Of a stretch of 64,000 nt of DNA, positions 1 through 8,471 are shown in pieces. Positions within the stretch are counted from its first letter, which is position 1; each line of letters opens with the position of its first letter. The position numbers and the translations under genes are program-made. Origin of the DNA: Verrucomicrobiota bacterium (GTDB lineage Bacteria > Verrucomicrobiota > Kiritimatiellia > RFP12 > UBA1067); NCBI GenBank assembly GCA_023269675.1, contig JAHFSX010000023.1, positions 35,902 through 99,901 of the forward strand, read 5' to 3'. The notes below the pieces were generated by a model. That model was given only the letters and a program-made list of their open reading frames with translations. It searched no databases and was not told the DNA's origin.

Positions 1-313
1 ACGGCAAAGGAACCCGCTGGACGTCACCGGCTATCCGCTCCGCGCGCGGGAAGCGGCGCGCGTAAGCCTCCAGCATCGCCGGCGACTGGTCCAGGCCGGT
101 CAGCGCGGCCTGCGGATAGCGCTGCCGGGCGCGGAGCGTGACGAGGCCTGTGCCGCAGCCGACGTCCAGCAGGCGGAGGGGCGCGGCCGGCAGCTTCGGC
201 AGCTCGAACAGCGCATCGGCGATGGCCCGGTGGTGGTCGGCCCAGGCATCGTAGGTCTCCGCGGCGCGGTCGAAGCGTGCGGCTGCAAGCGGTGTGTCGG
301 GATCAACAGACAT
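1..313 (-). CDS. bioC: Malonyl-ACP O-methyltransferase BioC, N-terminal part (runs off left edge)
   Basis: SAM-dependent methyltransferase expected to methylate the malonyl (ACP or CoA) carboxyl so that fatty-acid enzymes can build pimelate for biotin. Reading leftward from the ATG at 313, the first 104 residues are visible; the 3' end lies outside the window. The SAM-binding glycine loop DVGCGTG is at about residues 50-56, and an acidic LDQSP segment typical of motif II follows. The start overlaps the full-length end of bioH by 11 bases, which suggests translational coupling, and the gene is the last visible member of a biotin operon. Motif I alone would fit many methyltransferases; the operon context gives the BioC assignment. 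Confidence 0.82.
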   Translation of the reverse strand, partial: MSVDPDTPLAAARFDRAAETYDAWADHHRAIADALFELPKLPAAPLRLLDVGCGTGLVTLRARQRYPQAALTGLDQSPAMLEAYARRFPRAERIAGDVQRVPLP

Positions 314-1001
314 GGCCGAGCCCCGAAAGGAAGGCGAGGATCAGCTCCGCGACCGGTTGGGGATGGGTGGCCGGCAGCATGTGGCCCGCGTCCGGCAGGA
401 CGGCCAGGCGGGCGCGGCCGGAGAGCGCGGCTTCAAGCGCGGCGGCGCTCGCCAGGGGGACAACGGCATCCTGCGCGCCGTGGATCAGCAGGGTCGGCGG
501 CAGGGGGGCGGAACGGCAGGCCGCCCGCAGGTCGGTTTCCTGGAGCCGGGCGAGTCAGGCGGCGAACTGCGGCCGGGTCTGCTCCGTCGGCAGGGCGAAG
601 AGCTCCGGCCGGGCCGGCGCGGGCGCGCAGGCGAGGGCGGTGAAGTCGCGCATCAGGCCGGACGGATCGCGCCGCAGCCGCACGCGCATCGCCTGGCACG
701 CCCGCGGGTCTGCGCCCGGATAGCCGGTGTCGGCCGGCAGGCGCGCCGTCGCGGCGAGCAGGATCAGCGCGTCGAAGCGCGCCGGCTGTTCCAGGGCGGC
801 GGAGAGGGCCGCGAGCGCGCCGAGGGAGTGGGCCAGGGCGATGCGCGGGCCGCCCGGTCGCGGCCGGCGCGCGGCCGTCTCCGTTTCCGCCCAGGGCGTG
901 TGTTCGAAGCGGTCGGGGGGCGTGCCCAGCGCGCGGAGCAGCGCCGTCCAGACGGCGTCGTTACAGGCCCAGCCGGGCAGCAGGAGGAGGGCTGGCGTCA
1001 T
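303..1001 (-). pseudogene. bioH: Pimeloyl-ACP methyl ester esterase BioH, interrupted by an in-frame TGA
   Basis: Alpha/beta hydrolase expected to release pimeloyl-ACP from its methyl ester. From ATG 1001 the frame encodes 148 residues with the nucleophile in AHSLG (Ser59), then meets TGA at 557-555. The same frame continues without any shift to a natural TGA at 303. That second part carries the rest of the triad, LIHGAQD (Asp178) and DAGH (His207), so the full 232-codon reading is a normal BioH. The TGA sits where relatives usually have a glycine before a LxxLxxTDLR-like segment (family recollection). Flanking overlaps are intact: ATGA with bioF and 11 bases with bioC. Other genes here stop at TGA, so a global code change is unlikely. 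Recent nonsense mutation, sequencing error or readthrough are the options. Confidence 0.85.
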
Positions 1002-2164
1002 GGCTGCACCTCGTGTTGGCAGCGGGCCAGGACCTCGGCCGCGTGGTCGAGATCCGCGTCGGCGTGGGCCAGCGTGACCGAGAGCCGCAGCCGCGCCGTG
1101 CCCGGCGGCACCGTCGGCGGACGGATGGCGGTGACCAGCAGGTCGTGGCCGCGCAGCTTTTCGGCAAGCGCGACCGCGCGGACGTTGTCGCCGACGGCGA
1201 TCGGCAGGATCTGCGAGGCGGCCTCGGCCGGGACCGGCAGGCCGGCGGCGCGGAGCGCGGCGTGGAAACGGCTGGCGCGCCGCAGCAGCTCGCGCCCCGG
1301 CTCGTCGCGTCGGCAGAGGCGCAGGGCCTGCAGGGCCGCGCCGGCCGAAGCCGGCGGCAGGGCGGTCGAGAAGATGAAGGTGCGGGCGGTGTTGATCAGG
1401 TAGTCGCGCAGCTTCGCGGAGCAGGCGCAGAAGCCGCCGTAGCTGCCCAGGGCCTTGCCGAGCGTGCCGACCGTCAGGTCCGGGCGCAGCGACTCCGGCA
1501 GCAGGCGGCAGAGTCCGCCGCCCTCCGGGCCGAAGACGCCCAGCGCGTGGGCCTCGTCCACCATGAACAGGGCCCCGTGGCGCCGGCAGGCTTCGGCCAG
1601 CGCGGCCAGCGGGGCCTGGTCGCCGTCCATGCTGAAGACCGATTCCGTGACGACGAGCCGCAGGCCCGCGGCGTCGGCGTCCTCGGTCAGCAGCCGCGCG
1701 AGGTGGCCGGCGTCGTTGTGCCGGAAGCGCTTGAACGGCACGTCGGCCAGTCGCAAACCTTCGATGACGCTGGCGTGCACCAGCTTGTCGGCGTAGACCC
1801 GGTCGCCGGGGCGCAGCAGGGCCGGGAGGATCCCCGCGTTCGCCAGAAACCCGCTGCCGAAGAGCAGGGCGGCCTCGTGGCCGCACCAGCCCGCCAGCTC
1901 CGCCTCCAACTCCGCGTGGAGCGGCAGGTGTCCCGACATCAGCCGCGAGGCGGTCGCGCCGGCGCCGTACTCGTCCACCGCGCGCCGGGCTGCGGCTCGC
2001 ACCTCGGGGTGGTGGGAGAGGTCGAGGTAGTCGTTCGACGAGAAGTTCAGGACCGTGCGGCCGTGTTCGACGAAGCGGCCGGCCGCCGAGGGCAGGCAGC
2101 GGAGCCGGCGGTGGAGGCCCGCGGCGCGCAGGGCTTCGAGACGTTCCTGTAGAAGGGCATGCAT
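998..2164 (-). CDS. bioF: 8-amino-7-oxononanoate synthase BioF
   Basis: PLP-dependent alpha-oxoamine synthase that condenses a pimeloyl thioester with L-alanine to form 8-amino-7-oxononanoate, the first ring-atom step of biotin synthesis in the cytoplasm. The protein is 388 residues, the usual family length. Visible landmarks are the substrate loop FSSNDYLDL (41-49), DEAHALG (203-209) with the PLP-contacting Asp, and TVGTLGKALGSYGG with the Schiff-base lysine at 237. The ATG at 2164 follows the bioB stop by 5 bases, and the TGA overlaps the bioH ATG in an ATGA junction, so the gene is tightly operonic. No abnormality seen. Confidence 0.96.
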   Translation of the reverse strand: MHALLQERLEALRAAGLHRRLRCLPSAAGRFVEHGRTVLNFSSNDYLDLSHHPEVRAAARRAVDEYGAGATASRLMSGHLPLHAELEAELAGWCGHEAALLFGSGFLANAGILPALLRPGDRVYADKLVHASVIEGLRLADVPFKRFRHNDAGHLARLLTEDADAAGLRLVVTESVFSMDGDQAPLAALAEACRRHGALFMVDEAHALGVFGPEGGGLCRLLPESLRPDLTVGTLGKALGSYGGFCACSAKLRDYLINTARTFIFSTALPPASAGAALQALRLCRRDEPGRELLRRASRFHAALRAAGLPVPAEAASQILPIAVGDNVRAVALAEKLRGHDLLVTAIRPPTVPPGTARLRLSVTLAHADADLDHAAEVLARCQHEVQP

Positions 2165-2169
2165 GGCGG

Positions 2170-3129
2170 TTAACGCAGCTCGAAGCCGAGGCGCGTGAAG
2201 AGCGCGATGTCCGTGGCGGTCGACGAGCCCGACGTGGTCAGGAAATCGCCGGTCAGCGCGGCGTTGATCCCGCCCTGCAGCGCGGCTTCGGCCTTGCCGC
2301 CCAGGACGGCGCGGCCGCCGGCGAAGCGGATGTCGGCCTCCGGCAGGACAAAGCGGTAGAGCGCCATCGACCGCAGGATCTCGTCGTGCGGCAGGGTCGG
2401 CTGGTGCTCCAGCGGCGTGCCGGGGATCGGCATCAGGATGTTCAGCGGGATCGAGCGGACGTTCAGGTCGCGCAGTTCGAACGCCATGTCGATGCGGTGC
2501 GCCAGCGTTTCGCCGAGGCCGAAGATGCCGCCGGAGCAGACCGTCAGGCCGGCGGACTGGGCGACCCGGATCGTGTCGCGGCGGTCCTCCCACGTGTGGG
2601 TCGTGCAGGTTTTCGGAAAGAACGCGCGGCAGGCTTCGAGGTTGTGGTGGTAGAACGTGACGCCTGCCTCGCGCAGCGCGCCGGCCTGATCCGGCGTGAG
2701 CAGGCCGAACGAGGCGCAGAGCGTCAGCTTGGTTTCGGCGGACAGGAGCCGGTAGATCGTCAGCGCCGTCTCGAAGTCGGCCTCGGGCAGCGAGCGGCCG
2801 CTGGTCACCAGCGAGAAGCGCTGCACGCCGGAGGCCTCGTTGCGGCGCGCGGTTTCCAGCGCCTTTTCCGGCGTGACCATGGGATAGCTCTCGGCGGGCG
2901 TGTGGTAATGGGCGGACTGGGCGCAGTAGCGGCAGTTTTCGGAGCAGACCCCGGATTTGGCGTTCAGGATCGTGCAGAGATTCGCGCGGGAGCCGATGGT
3001 GCGGCGGCGGAGGTCGTCGGCCGCGGCGAGCAGGTCGTCCAGCGGCATCTGGGCGAGATCGTCGATCTCCTCACGGGTGGCCGGCCGGCCGGCGGGGAGC
3101 GAGGAAGCGGGTTTTTGCGGGTTGTGCAT
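2170..3129 (-). CDS. bioB: Biotin synthase BioB (radical SAM)
   Basis: Radical SAM enzyme that inserts sulfur into dethiobiotin. The 319-residue protein has the cluster motif CSENCRYC, with cysteines at 62, 66 and 69, followed by the AQSAHYHT segment typical of BioB. I chose the ATG at 3129 because an AGGAAAG ribosome-binding site lies 5-8 bases upstream; the longer in-frame extension to 3183 would run through the promoter and BirA operator. It is the first gene of the bioB-bioF-bioH-bioC operon and is predicted to be biotin-repressed through the operator at 3164-3195. bioA and bioD are not visible and may lie beyond the left edge. Confidence 0.97.
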   Translation of the reverse strand: MHNPQKPASSLPAGRPATREEIDDLAQMPLDDLLAAADDLRRRTIGSRANLCTILNAKSGVCSENCRYCAQSAHYHTPAESYPMVTPEKALETARRNEASGVQRFSLVTSGRSLPEADFETALTIYRLLSAETKLTLCASFGLLTPDQAGALREAGVTFYHHNLEACRAFFPKTCTTHTWEDRRDTIRVAQSAGLTVCSGGIFGLGETLAHRIDMAFELRDLNVRSIPLNILMPIPGTPLEHQPTLPHDEILRSMALYRFVLPEADIRFAGGRAVLGGKAEAALQGGINAALTGDFLTTSGSSTATDIALFTRLGFELR

Positions 3130-3154
3130 GGGGCTTTCCTTTTGAAAAGCCGCC

Positions 3155-3183
3155 AGTATACGATTGTAAACCCCGTTTTTCAA
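3155..3183 (-). promoter_or_regulatory. Sigma70-type promoter of the biotin operon
   Basis: On the minus strand, TTGAAA (complement of 3178-3183) is separated by exactly 17 bases from TATACT (complement of 3155-3160). The -10 lies about 26 bases upstream of the bioB ATG, leaving a short leader that holds the AGGAAAG site. The promoter is interleaved with the BirA operator. Confidence 0.85.
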
Positions 3184-3195
3184 GACGCTTTACAA
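3164..3195. promoter_or_regulatory. BirA (biotin repressor) operator
   Basis: TTGTAAACC (3164-3172), 14 bases, then GCTTTACAA (3187-3195). This matches the known bacterial BirA operator TTGTAAACC-N14/15-GGTTTACAA with one mismatch. It covers the -35 and the spacer of the bioB promoter, so occupancy by biotinyl-AMP-bound BirA should block transcription. It predicts a BirA with an N-terminal winged-helix DNA-binding domain elsewhere in the genome. Confidence 0.9.
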
Positions 3196-3277
3196 TGGGC
3201 GTTTCAAAAGGGGCATCCGGGAACCGGCGGGCGCGGGAATGAGGGGGAGACGCGCACGATCCGGGACAGGGGCCGGC

Positions 3278-3298
3278 GGACGGCTCGGGGAGCCGTCC
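3278..3298. repeat. Perfect hairpin 3' of the CE7 esterase gene
   Basis: GGACGGCT (3278-3285) and AGCCGTCC (3291-3298) form a perfect 8-bp stem with a 5-base loop. There is no T-run, so it is not a canonical terminator. Read on the minus strand it begins GTAGGGACGGCT; a related GTAGGG-led hairpin occurs at 39076-39102, so it may belong to a dispersed family sitting at 3' ends. Confidence 0.6.
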
Positions 3299-3335
3299 CT
3301 ACCGGGAGTCCTGCCCAGATGGAGGGGCGCCGGGA

Positions 3336-4667
3336 TTACGGCTTGGCGACCGGGGCGGGTCCGCCCTTCACCAGGGCGTTCAGCCAGGCCTGCGAGCGGC
3401 GGCCCCATTCGGCCTGCGAGTTGTTCTTGTTCTGGTGCGGGGAGTTGATCATCACGACCGCCTCCTTCGGGCCCTGGATCTGGTTGAAGGCCGCGAAGAC
3501 GCCGGCGGGGCACGAGGTCTGGTCGATCAGCCCCAGCGCGACCAGGGACGGACAGCGGATGTGCGCGGCGAAGTTGACGGCGTCGAAATAGCGGCTGGTC
3601 TCCATGACCTTCTTCTCGTCCTTGCCTTGGGTCGAGCGGTACCAGTAGGGCCAGCCGACCGAACGTCCGGCCCACGGTGCGGTGGTGTCGCACCCGGCGG
3701 GCACGCAGACGAGCACGGCCGTGACCTTGGGGTGCAGGCCGGCGGTGGCCAGGCCTTGCAGGCCGCCCTGGCTGGTGCCGGTGACCGCGAACACGCGGCC
3801 GTCCCAGTCGGGGCGCCCCGTCAGGTAGTCGGCGGCGCGGTAGCAGCCCAGCAGCATGCGCAGGAAGTAGCTGGTCTCGCGGTCGTCGTTGCCGATCGAG
3901 GTGTAGTTGTTCAGCGTGGTGGCGCTGGCCTGCTTGTAGAAATCGTCGGGCTGGTCGAGCGGCAGGTCGTGCGCCATGATGTTCAGCGCGAGCCAGCCGT
4001 TTTTGGCGGGGTTCACGACATTGCCCTTCGGCAGGCCGTAGACGCCGGCCCACTGCACGATCAGCAGGGCGGGGAACTTGCCCGCGCGCTTCGGGCGCGC
4101 GAGCTGGCCGTAGACGCGCGTGCCCTTGATGTTGTCGAGCGTCAGCTTGACGTACTCGACCGCCGGGTCACCGCTGTCGCCGGGCGTGAGCGCCGGGTTG
4201 GCGGGAATGGCCTGCAGCGCCTGGATCTTGGCCTGCCAGAACGCGTCGAAGTCCGCGGGGCGCGGGGCCGAGGGCGGGATCTTGAACGGCGCCGCGGCGG
4301 CGCCCACGAGGGTTTTCGCGCGCTTGTCCTGCGGCTTCGCCGTGAGGGTGACCAGCACCGTCCCGGGCTCGGCCAGCGAGGTCTCCAGCCGGCCGCTGCC
4401 GGCGTCCAGTTTGACGTCGCCCTCCCACAGCACCTTCGTGTCGAACAGCTTCACGACGGCGCGCACGTTGGTCGCGCCCGGCGCCGCGATGTCCCAGGCG
4501 ATCTTCTCGCCCGTGGCGTAGATGCCGCTGGCGTTGCGCGGCGTGGCGGTGACCTCTTGGGTGCTGGCGGTCCCGGCCCATAGCAGGGAGAACGAACAGG
4601 CGACCGCGCGGGCGAACGCTCGGTACGGAAGAACATGCGCGGTGAAGGTCGGTGAACAGGTGTTCAT
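3336..4667 (-). CDS. Secreted CE7-type acetyl (xylan) esterase
   Basis: Alpha/beta hydrolase of the acetyl xylan esterase/cephalosporin deacetylase type (CE7), likely removing acetyl groups from xylan or oligosaccharides outside the cytoplasm. The 443-residue protein starts with a hydrophobic export signal ending near residue 37, followed by an N-terminal beta-rich domain of about 90 residues. The catalytic domain has the nucleophile in GTSQGG (Ser299), a plausible acid at GLIDQT (Asp382) and the histidine in NSPHQN (His411). The ATG at 4667 was chosen over a longer open frame because the signal peptide begins there. It lies downstream of, and in the same direction as, the GH1 gene, separated by a REP-like palindrome. 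It could act on another acylated sugar. Confidence 0.85.
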   Translation of the reverse strand: MNTCSPTFTAHVLPYRAFARAVACSFSLLWAGTASTQEVTATPRNASGIYATGEKIAWDIAAPGATNVRAVVKLFDTKVLWEGDVKLDAGSGRLETSLAEPGTVLVTLTAKPQDKRAKTLVGAAAAPFKIPPSAPRPADFDAFWQAKIQALQAIPANPALTPGDSGDPAVEYVKLTLDNIKGTRVYGQLARPKRAGKFPALLIVQWAGVYGLPKGNVVNPAKNGWLALNIMAHDLPLDQPDDFYKQASATTLNNYTSIGNDDRETSYFLRMLLGCYRAADYLTGRPDWDGRVFAVTGTSQGGLQGLATAGLHPKVTAVLVCVPAGCDTTAPWAGRSVGWPYWYRSTQGKDEKKVMETSRYFDAVNFAAHIRCPSLVALGLIDQTSCPAGVFAAFNQIQGPKEAVVMINSPHQNKNNSQAEWGRRSQAWLNALVKGGPAPVAKP

Positions 4668-4701
4668 GGGGATCTCTTTGAGGGTAGTGCTGACAGAAAC
4701 G

Positions 4702-4758
4702 CACGCCCAGGGATGGGCGTGCCACATTCGGATGTGCCATGCGCATCCTTGCGCATGG
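4702..4758. repeat. REP-like palindromic element, copy 1 (reverse orientation)
   Basis: Three consecutive hairpins: 4702-4721 (arms CACGCCCA/TGGGCGTG, loop GGGA), 4723-4736 (CACAT/ATGTG, loop TCGG) and 4737-4758 (CCATGCGCA/TGCGCATGG, loop TCCT). The same composite, in the opposite orientation, occurs at 28319-28368, 28396-28462, 58097-58163 and 58203-58270. It lies between two codirectional genes. Confidence 0.85.
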
Positions 4759-4777
4759 GGGGTGTCGTTGCAAACGA

Positions 4778-6298
4778 TTACATCACGCTGTTGTTGCGGA
4801 TGACCTGCTGGTACCAGCTGTAGCTCAGCTTGGGCGTGCGCTTCTGCGTGGCAAAGTCCACATAGGTCATGCCGAAGCGCTTGGAATAGCCGCAGGCCCA
4901 CTCGAAGTTGTCCATCAGGCTCCACGGGAAGTAGCCGATCACCGGGTAGCCCTCGGTCACGGCGCGCTGCACGTTGCGCAGGTACTGGCGGTAATACATG
5001 ATGCGGTCGATGTCCGCGACGAAGCCCTGGGCGTCCGGCTTGGCGCCGTCGGCCACGCCGTTCTCGCTGACGAAGACGGGCAGGTCCTTGCGGCCGAGGG
5101 CGTCGGTCACCATGCGCAGGCCCCAGTAGATCGCCTCGGGCACGATGTTCAGCCACGGCATGCTGCCTTTGGGGTAGGCGTCGAAGCAGGGGAAGGTCTC
5201 GAAGCCCTTGGGGTTGCCGGCGGCGCGGACGTAGGTGCCCGAGTAGCAGTTGAAGCCGAGCGCGTCCAGCGGCTGGGCGATGAGCTTCAGGTCGCCGTCC
5301 TTGATGTCGGGGGCGCTGTCGCCGAACTGGGCCATCCACTGCTCCGAGTAGCGTCCGGTCAGCATGGGGGTCAGGATGCTGCCGTTGGCCGCGTCGCTCA
5401 GGAAGGCGAGGCGCGCGGCCTCGATGTTCTCCGGCGTCTCGCAGACGGGCACGTAGGCGTTGTAGTTTTCGGCGGCGCCCACGTTGGGTTTGGCCGAGCA
5501 GGTGGCGCGCAGAGCCAGGCAGCCCGTGCCGTGCGCGAGCAGCGCGTGGTGCGAGATGTTGCTGCGCTCTTTGATGGTCGCGAGCTGGATGCCGGGCGCG
5601 TGCGAGGGCTTGTGCCCGACGGCATAGCCGACCCCGAAGGCGAAGCACGAGATCTCGTTCATGATCATCCAGTGCGTGATGCGGTCGCCCAGGCCCTTGC
5701 CCACGGCCTCGGCATACGCGCCGAAATCCTTGACCACCTCGCGGCTCTGCCAGCCCAGGTAGCGGTCCTGCAGGGCCTGCGGCAGGTCCCAGTGGAAGAG
5801 CGTGGCGTGCGGCGCGATGCCGTGCTTGAGCAGGCAGTCGGCCAGGCGCTTGTAGAAGTCCAGGCCCTTCTGGTTCACCGCGCCGCGGCCGTCGGGGATG
5901 ATGCGCGGCCAGGCGATGCTGAAGCGGTAGTGCTTGACCCCGAGGTCGGCCATGAGCTTCACGTCCTCCTCGTAGCGGTGGTAGTGGTCGCAGGCCACGT
6001 CGCCGGTGTCGCCGTTCTCGACCTTGCCGGGGGTTTTGCTGAAGGTGTCCCAGATGCTCGGCTTGCGGCCGTCTTCAGCGGCGGCGCCCTCGATCTGGTA
6101 GGAGGCGGTGGCGGCGCCCCACCAGAAATCCTTGGGGAAACCCATGCCGCCGGCGGCCGCCGTCCGTTTCGCCGCGGCCGCCGCGCCGCCGGACATCCCG
6201 GCCCGCGCGTGCGGTGCAGCCAAGAGGGCGGTCGCGCCTGCCGCACCCGCCAAGAATGAACGCCGTTTGAGTCCTTCGCCCGCCTGCATGTGTTGCAT
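4778..6298 (-). CDS. Tat-exported GH1 beta-glucosidase/beta-glycosidase
   Basis: Family 1 glycoside hydrolase that cleaves terminal beta-linked sugars with retention. In the 506-residue protein a twin-arginine signal (KRRSFLAGAAG, residues 11-21) precedes the barrel, unusual because most GH1 enzymes are cytosolic. Landmarks are the N-terminal GAATASYQIEGA, the acid/base in MNEI (Glu215, where many relatives have NEP) and the nucleophile in VSENG (Glu412). GAGGTGCGAG precedes the ATG at 6298. A TATACT -10-like hexamer lies at the complement of 6342-6347. The neighbouring CE7 esterase suggests joint breakdown of acetylated plant oligosaccharides in the periplasm. Confidence 0.94.
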   Translation of the reverse strand: MQHMQAGEGLKRRSFLAGAAGATALLAAPHARAGMSGGAAAAAKRTAAAGGMGFPKDFWWGAATASYQIEGAAAEDGRKPSIWDTFSKTPGKVENGDTGDVACDHYHRYEEDVKLMADLGVKHYRFSIAWPRIIPDGRGAVNQKGLDFYKRLADCLLKHGIAPHATLFHWDLPQALQDRYLGWQSREVVKDFGAYAEAVGKGLGDRITHWMIMNEISCFAFGVGYAVGHKPSHAPGIQLATIKERSNISHHALLAHGTGCLALRATCSAKPNVGAAENYNAYVPVCETPENIEAARLAFLSDAANGSILTPMLTGRYSEQWMAQFGDSAPDIKDGDLKLIAQPLDALGFNCYSGTYVRAAGNPKGFETFPCFDAYPKGSMPWLNIVPEAIYWGLRMVTDALGRKDLPVFVSENGVADGAKPDAQGFVADIDRIMYYRQYLRNVQRAVTEGYPVIGYFPWSLMDNFEWACGYSKRFGMTYVDFATQKRTPKLSYSWYQQVIRNNSVM

Positions 6299-6392
6299 CT
6301 CGCACCTCGTGATGAATGGTTAGGAGAATCAATGTTCTGTTAGTATACACGCTCGGAGCGCCGAGGCCAGACGAAAAAGGGAGCCCTCAATG

Positions 6393-8471
6393 TTACGGGT
6401 TGTCCTCGCGACAGCGCCCCGCCAAACACCGGGCGACCGTCGCCACCAGCGTCTCGCCCGCATCGACCTTGTCGAGGAGCTCAACCGCGCCGGCCAGCAA
6501 CATCTCGGATCTGAAGCCCGCTTCGTTGAAGGCGGAGATGCCGACCACCACGGTGTCCGGAAATTCCGCTTTGATCAGACGCGTCGCTTCGATCCCGTCC
6601 ATCTCGGGCATGCGGACGTCCATGACGATGACGTCAGGCCGGAGCTCCCGCGCCAGCGCCAGCGCCTCCCGGCCGTTGGCCGCCTCGCCGACCACGTCAA
6701 AGGCGGAGTCCTGGGACAGCAACTGGGTCACGCCGTGCCGCACAAGCTCGTGGTCGTCCGCCACCAGGACGCGTGCGCGCACGCCCGTCCCGCAGGTACG
6801 ATCCTTCTTCACGGTTTCGCGTGGCCGCGCGCGTGGCGCGGCTTTTGTCTCTGCCGGAAGAGGAACGCTGATCGTGATGCGTGTGCCGCAACCGGGAGCC
6901 GAATCGATCCGCATCGCTCCTCCGACGGACCCCAAGCGTTCGCTGATGCTGAACAACCCGTAGCCGCAGTCCGCAGGGTCGTCCGGTTTGACCTTGCCGG
7001 GATCGAAGCCTTTGCCCGCGTCGGCAACCGTGATTTCGACCTGCCCATCCAGCCTCTTGAGCCGCACGGAGGCGGTGTGGGTGTCGGCATGTTTGGCGAC
7101 ATTGAACAGCAGTTCCCGAACCGCGTGAAAGAGTTGGACTTTGATGTCCTCCGGAAAAAGATCCGGCACATCCTGCGTATCCATGTCCACGCGCAGGCTG
7201 TGGCGTTCCCGCATCTGCTCGGCCAGCTGGTGCAAGGCCGGCCCGAACCCCACCACGTAAAGCAGCGGCGTGACGAGCTCATGGCCGATCGAGCGGGTTT
7301 TGTGGAGGGCCTCCAGCACCAGGTCGTGAAGCATCAAGGCCTCTTTCTTGAGCGGGGCCGTCTTTTGGTCCAGCGCCAGTTTCTCGGCCCTGAATTTGGC
7401 CGCGACCAGCACCTGCTGCAGGTCGTCGTGCAGAAAGTCGGAGAGGCGTCTCCGTTCGCGCTGCTCGGCAAGCGTCAGCTCGGTGGCCAGCCGCCTGAGG
7501 CGGGCGGTCCGTTCGGCCACCGTTTTTTCGAGCCTTTCGTTGCTTTCAAGCAACGCGTCCTCCATCTGCTTGCGTTCGGTGACGTCGCGGGCGACCCCGA
7601 CGTGATAGAGCGGGTTGCCGTCGGTGTCGGTGATCAGGACGCCGCTGTCGGAAATCCATCGGTATGCGCCGTCTTTGCGCCTGATCCGGAACTCGAAAAG
7701 GTCCTGTATTTTAAACCCGTGGCGGCTCCGTTCGAACTGCTCGAACCTTCTCAGGATCACCGGGTGATCATCGGGATGGATCTGCTCGAGCAGGGCGGCG
7801 GAGCTCAGCCGGCTGAACTCTTCAACCGAGAAACCGGTGATCCCTTCGATCGCCGGGCTCAAATAGTCATAGCGGTCGGTCTTGAGATTCCGGCGGTAGG
7901 CCACATCGATCGATTGCTCAAGAACCGTCCGGAAGCGTTCCTCGCTCTCCCTCAGCTCCGACTCGGCGCGCCTGCGCGCGGTGATGTCGCGCACGATGGC
8001 CCACATCGAGGCGGGCTGTCCGGCGTCGTCCCGGACCAGATGGACGCACAGCTCGATCGGGAAGACGGTGCCGTCTTTGCGCCGGTACTCCTTTTCGTAC
8101 ACGCATGAGTGGCCGTGCGGCAGCACCTGCTCCCGCACGATGTCGCGTTCGAGGACGTGCCATTTCAAAGGGGTCAGGTCCATGTAGGTCAGGCGCTGGA
8201 GCTCGTCGGCGGAATATCCCAGCATGGCCTGGAGCGCGGGGTTGAACTCGAGCACGTGACCGTCCATGGCCGTGGCGATGAAGGCGTCCGCCATGTTGCT
8301 GTACAGGCGCCGGTACTTCAACTCGGAGGAGTGTTGCGACGACACCGCCTGGCGGCATGCGGCCCGCGCGGCGCACAGGCACACGTTGTCAGCGTCACTC
8401 GCCGCGGCGACCTCATCCGGGGCGCGCTGGCTGGGCGCCTCGGATCCCGATACGTCTGTGTGCTTATGCAT
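6393..8471 (-). CDS. PAS-PAS hybrid sensor histidine kinase with C-terminal receiver
   Basis: Cytoplasmic two-component sensor of 692 residues; no membrane segment is evident. Order: about 50 variable residues with several cysteines, PAS1 (about 52-165), PAS2 with a PAC-like segment (about 175-302), a coiled linker, a HisKA_3-type dimerisation helix with the phospho-acceptor in FLHDDLQQ (His348), HATPase_c with ELLFNVAKH, DAGKGFD and GYGLFSISERL, then a receiver from about 565 with ADDHELVR and the phospho-Asp in VMDVRMPEMDG (Asp618). The receiver resembles NarL-type receivers but has no HTH, so phosphate must pass to another protein. ATG 8471 is chosen because GAGGG lies 9 bases upstream; TTG 8480 is the alternative. 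The signal sensed is unknown. Confidence 0.9.
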   Translation of the reverse strand: MHKHTDVSGSEAPSQRAPDEVAAASDADNVCLCAARAACRQAVSSQHSSELKYRRLYSNMADAFIATAMDGHVLEFNPALQAMLGYSADELQRLTYMDLTPLKWHVLERDIVREQVLPHGHSCVYEKEYRRKDGTVFPIELCVHLVRDDAGQPASMWAIVRDITARRRAESELRESEERFRTVLEQSIDVAYRRNLKTDRYDYLSPAIEGITGFSVEEFSRLSSAALLEQIHPDDHPVILRRFEQFERSRHGFKIQDLFEFRIRRKDGAYRWISDSGVLITDTDGNPLYHVGVARDVTERKQMEDALLESNERLEKTVAERTARLRRLATELTLAEQRERRRLSDFLHDDLQQVLVAAKFRAEKLALDQKTAPLKKEALMLHDLVLEALHKTRSIGHELVTPLLYVVGFGPALHQLAEQMRERHSLRVDMDTQDVPDLFPEDIKVQLFHAVRELLFNVAKHADTHTASVRLKRLDGQVEITVADAGKGFDPGKVKPDDPADCGYGLFSISERLGSVGGAMRIDSAPGCGTRITISVPLPAETKAAPRARPRETVKKDRTCGTGVRARVLVADDHELVRHGVTQLLSQDSAFDVVGEAANGREALALARELRPDVIVMDVRMPEMDGIEATRLIKAEFPDTVVVGISAFNEAGFRSEMLLAGAVELLDKVDAGETLVATVARCLAGRCREDNP

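Noticed and set aside
303..1001. UGA recoding as glycine or selenocysteine in bioH
   Set aside because: Many genes in the window end in functional TGA, and no SECIS-like hairpin was recognised just after the codon; a mutation or sequencing error is simpler.
3278..3298. Hairpin as an intrinsic terminator
   Set aside because: The stem is perfect but there is no T-run on either strand, so only a repeat/3'-end hairpin is claimed.
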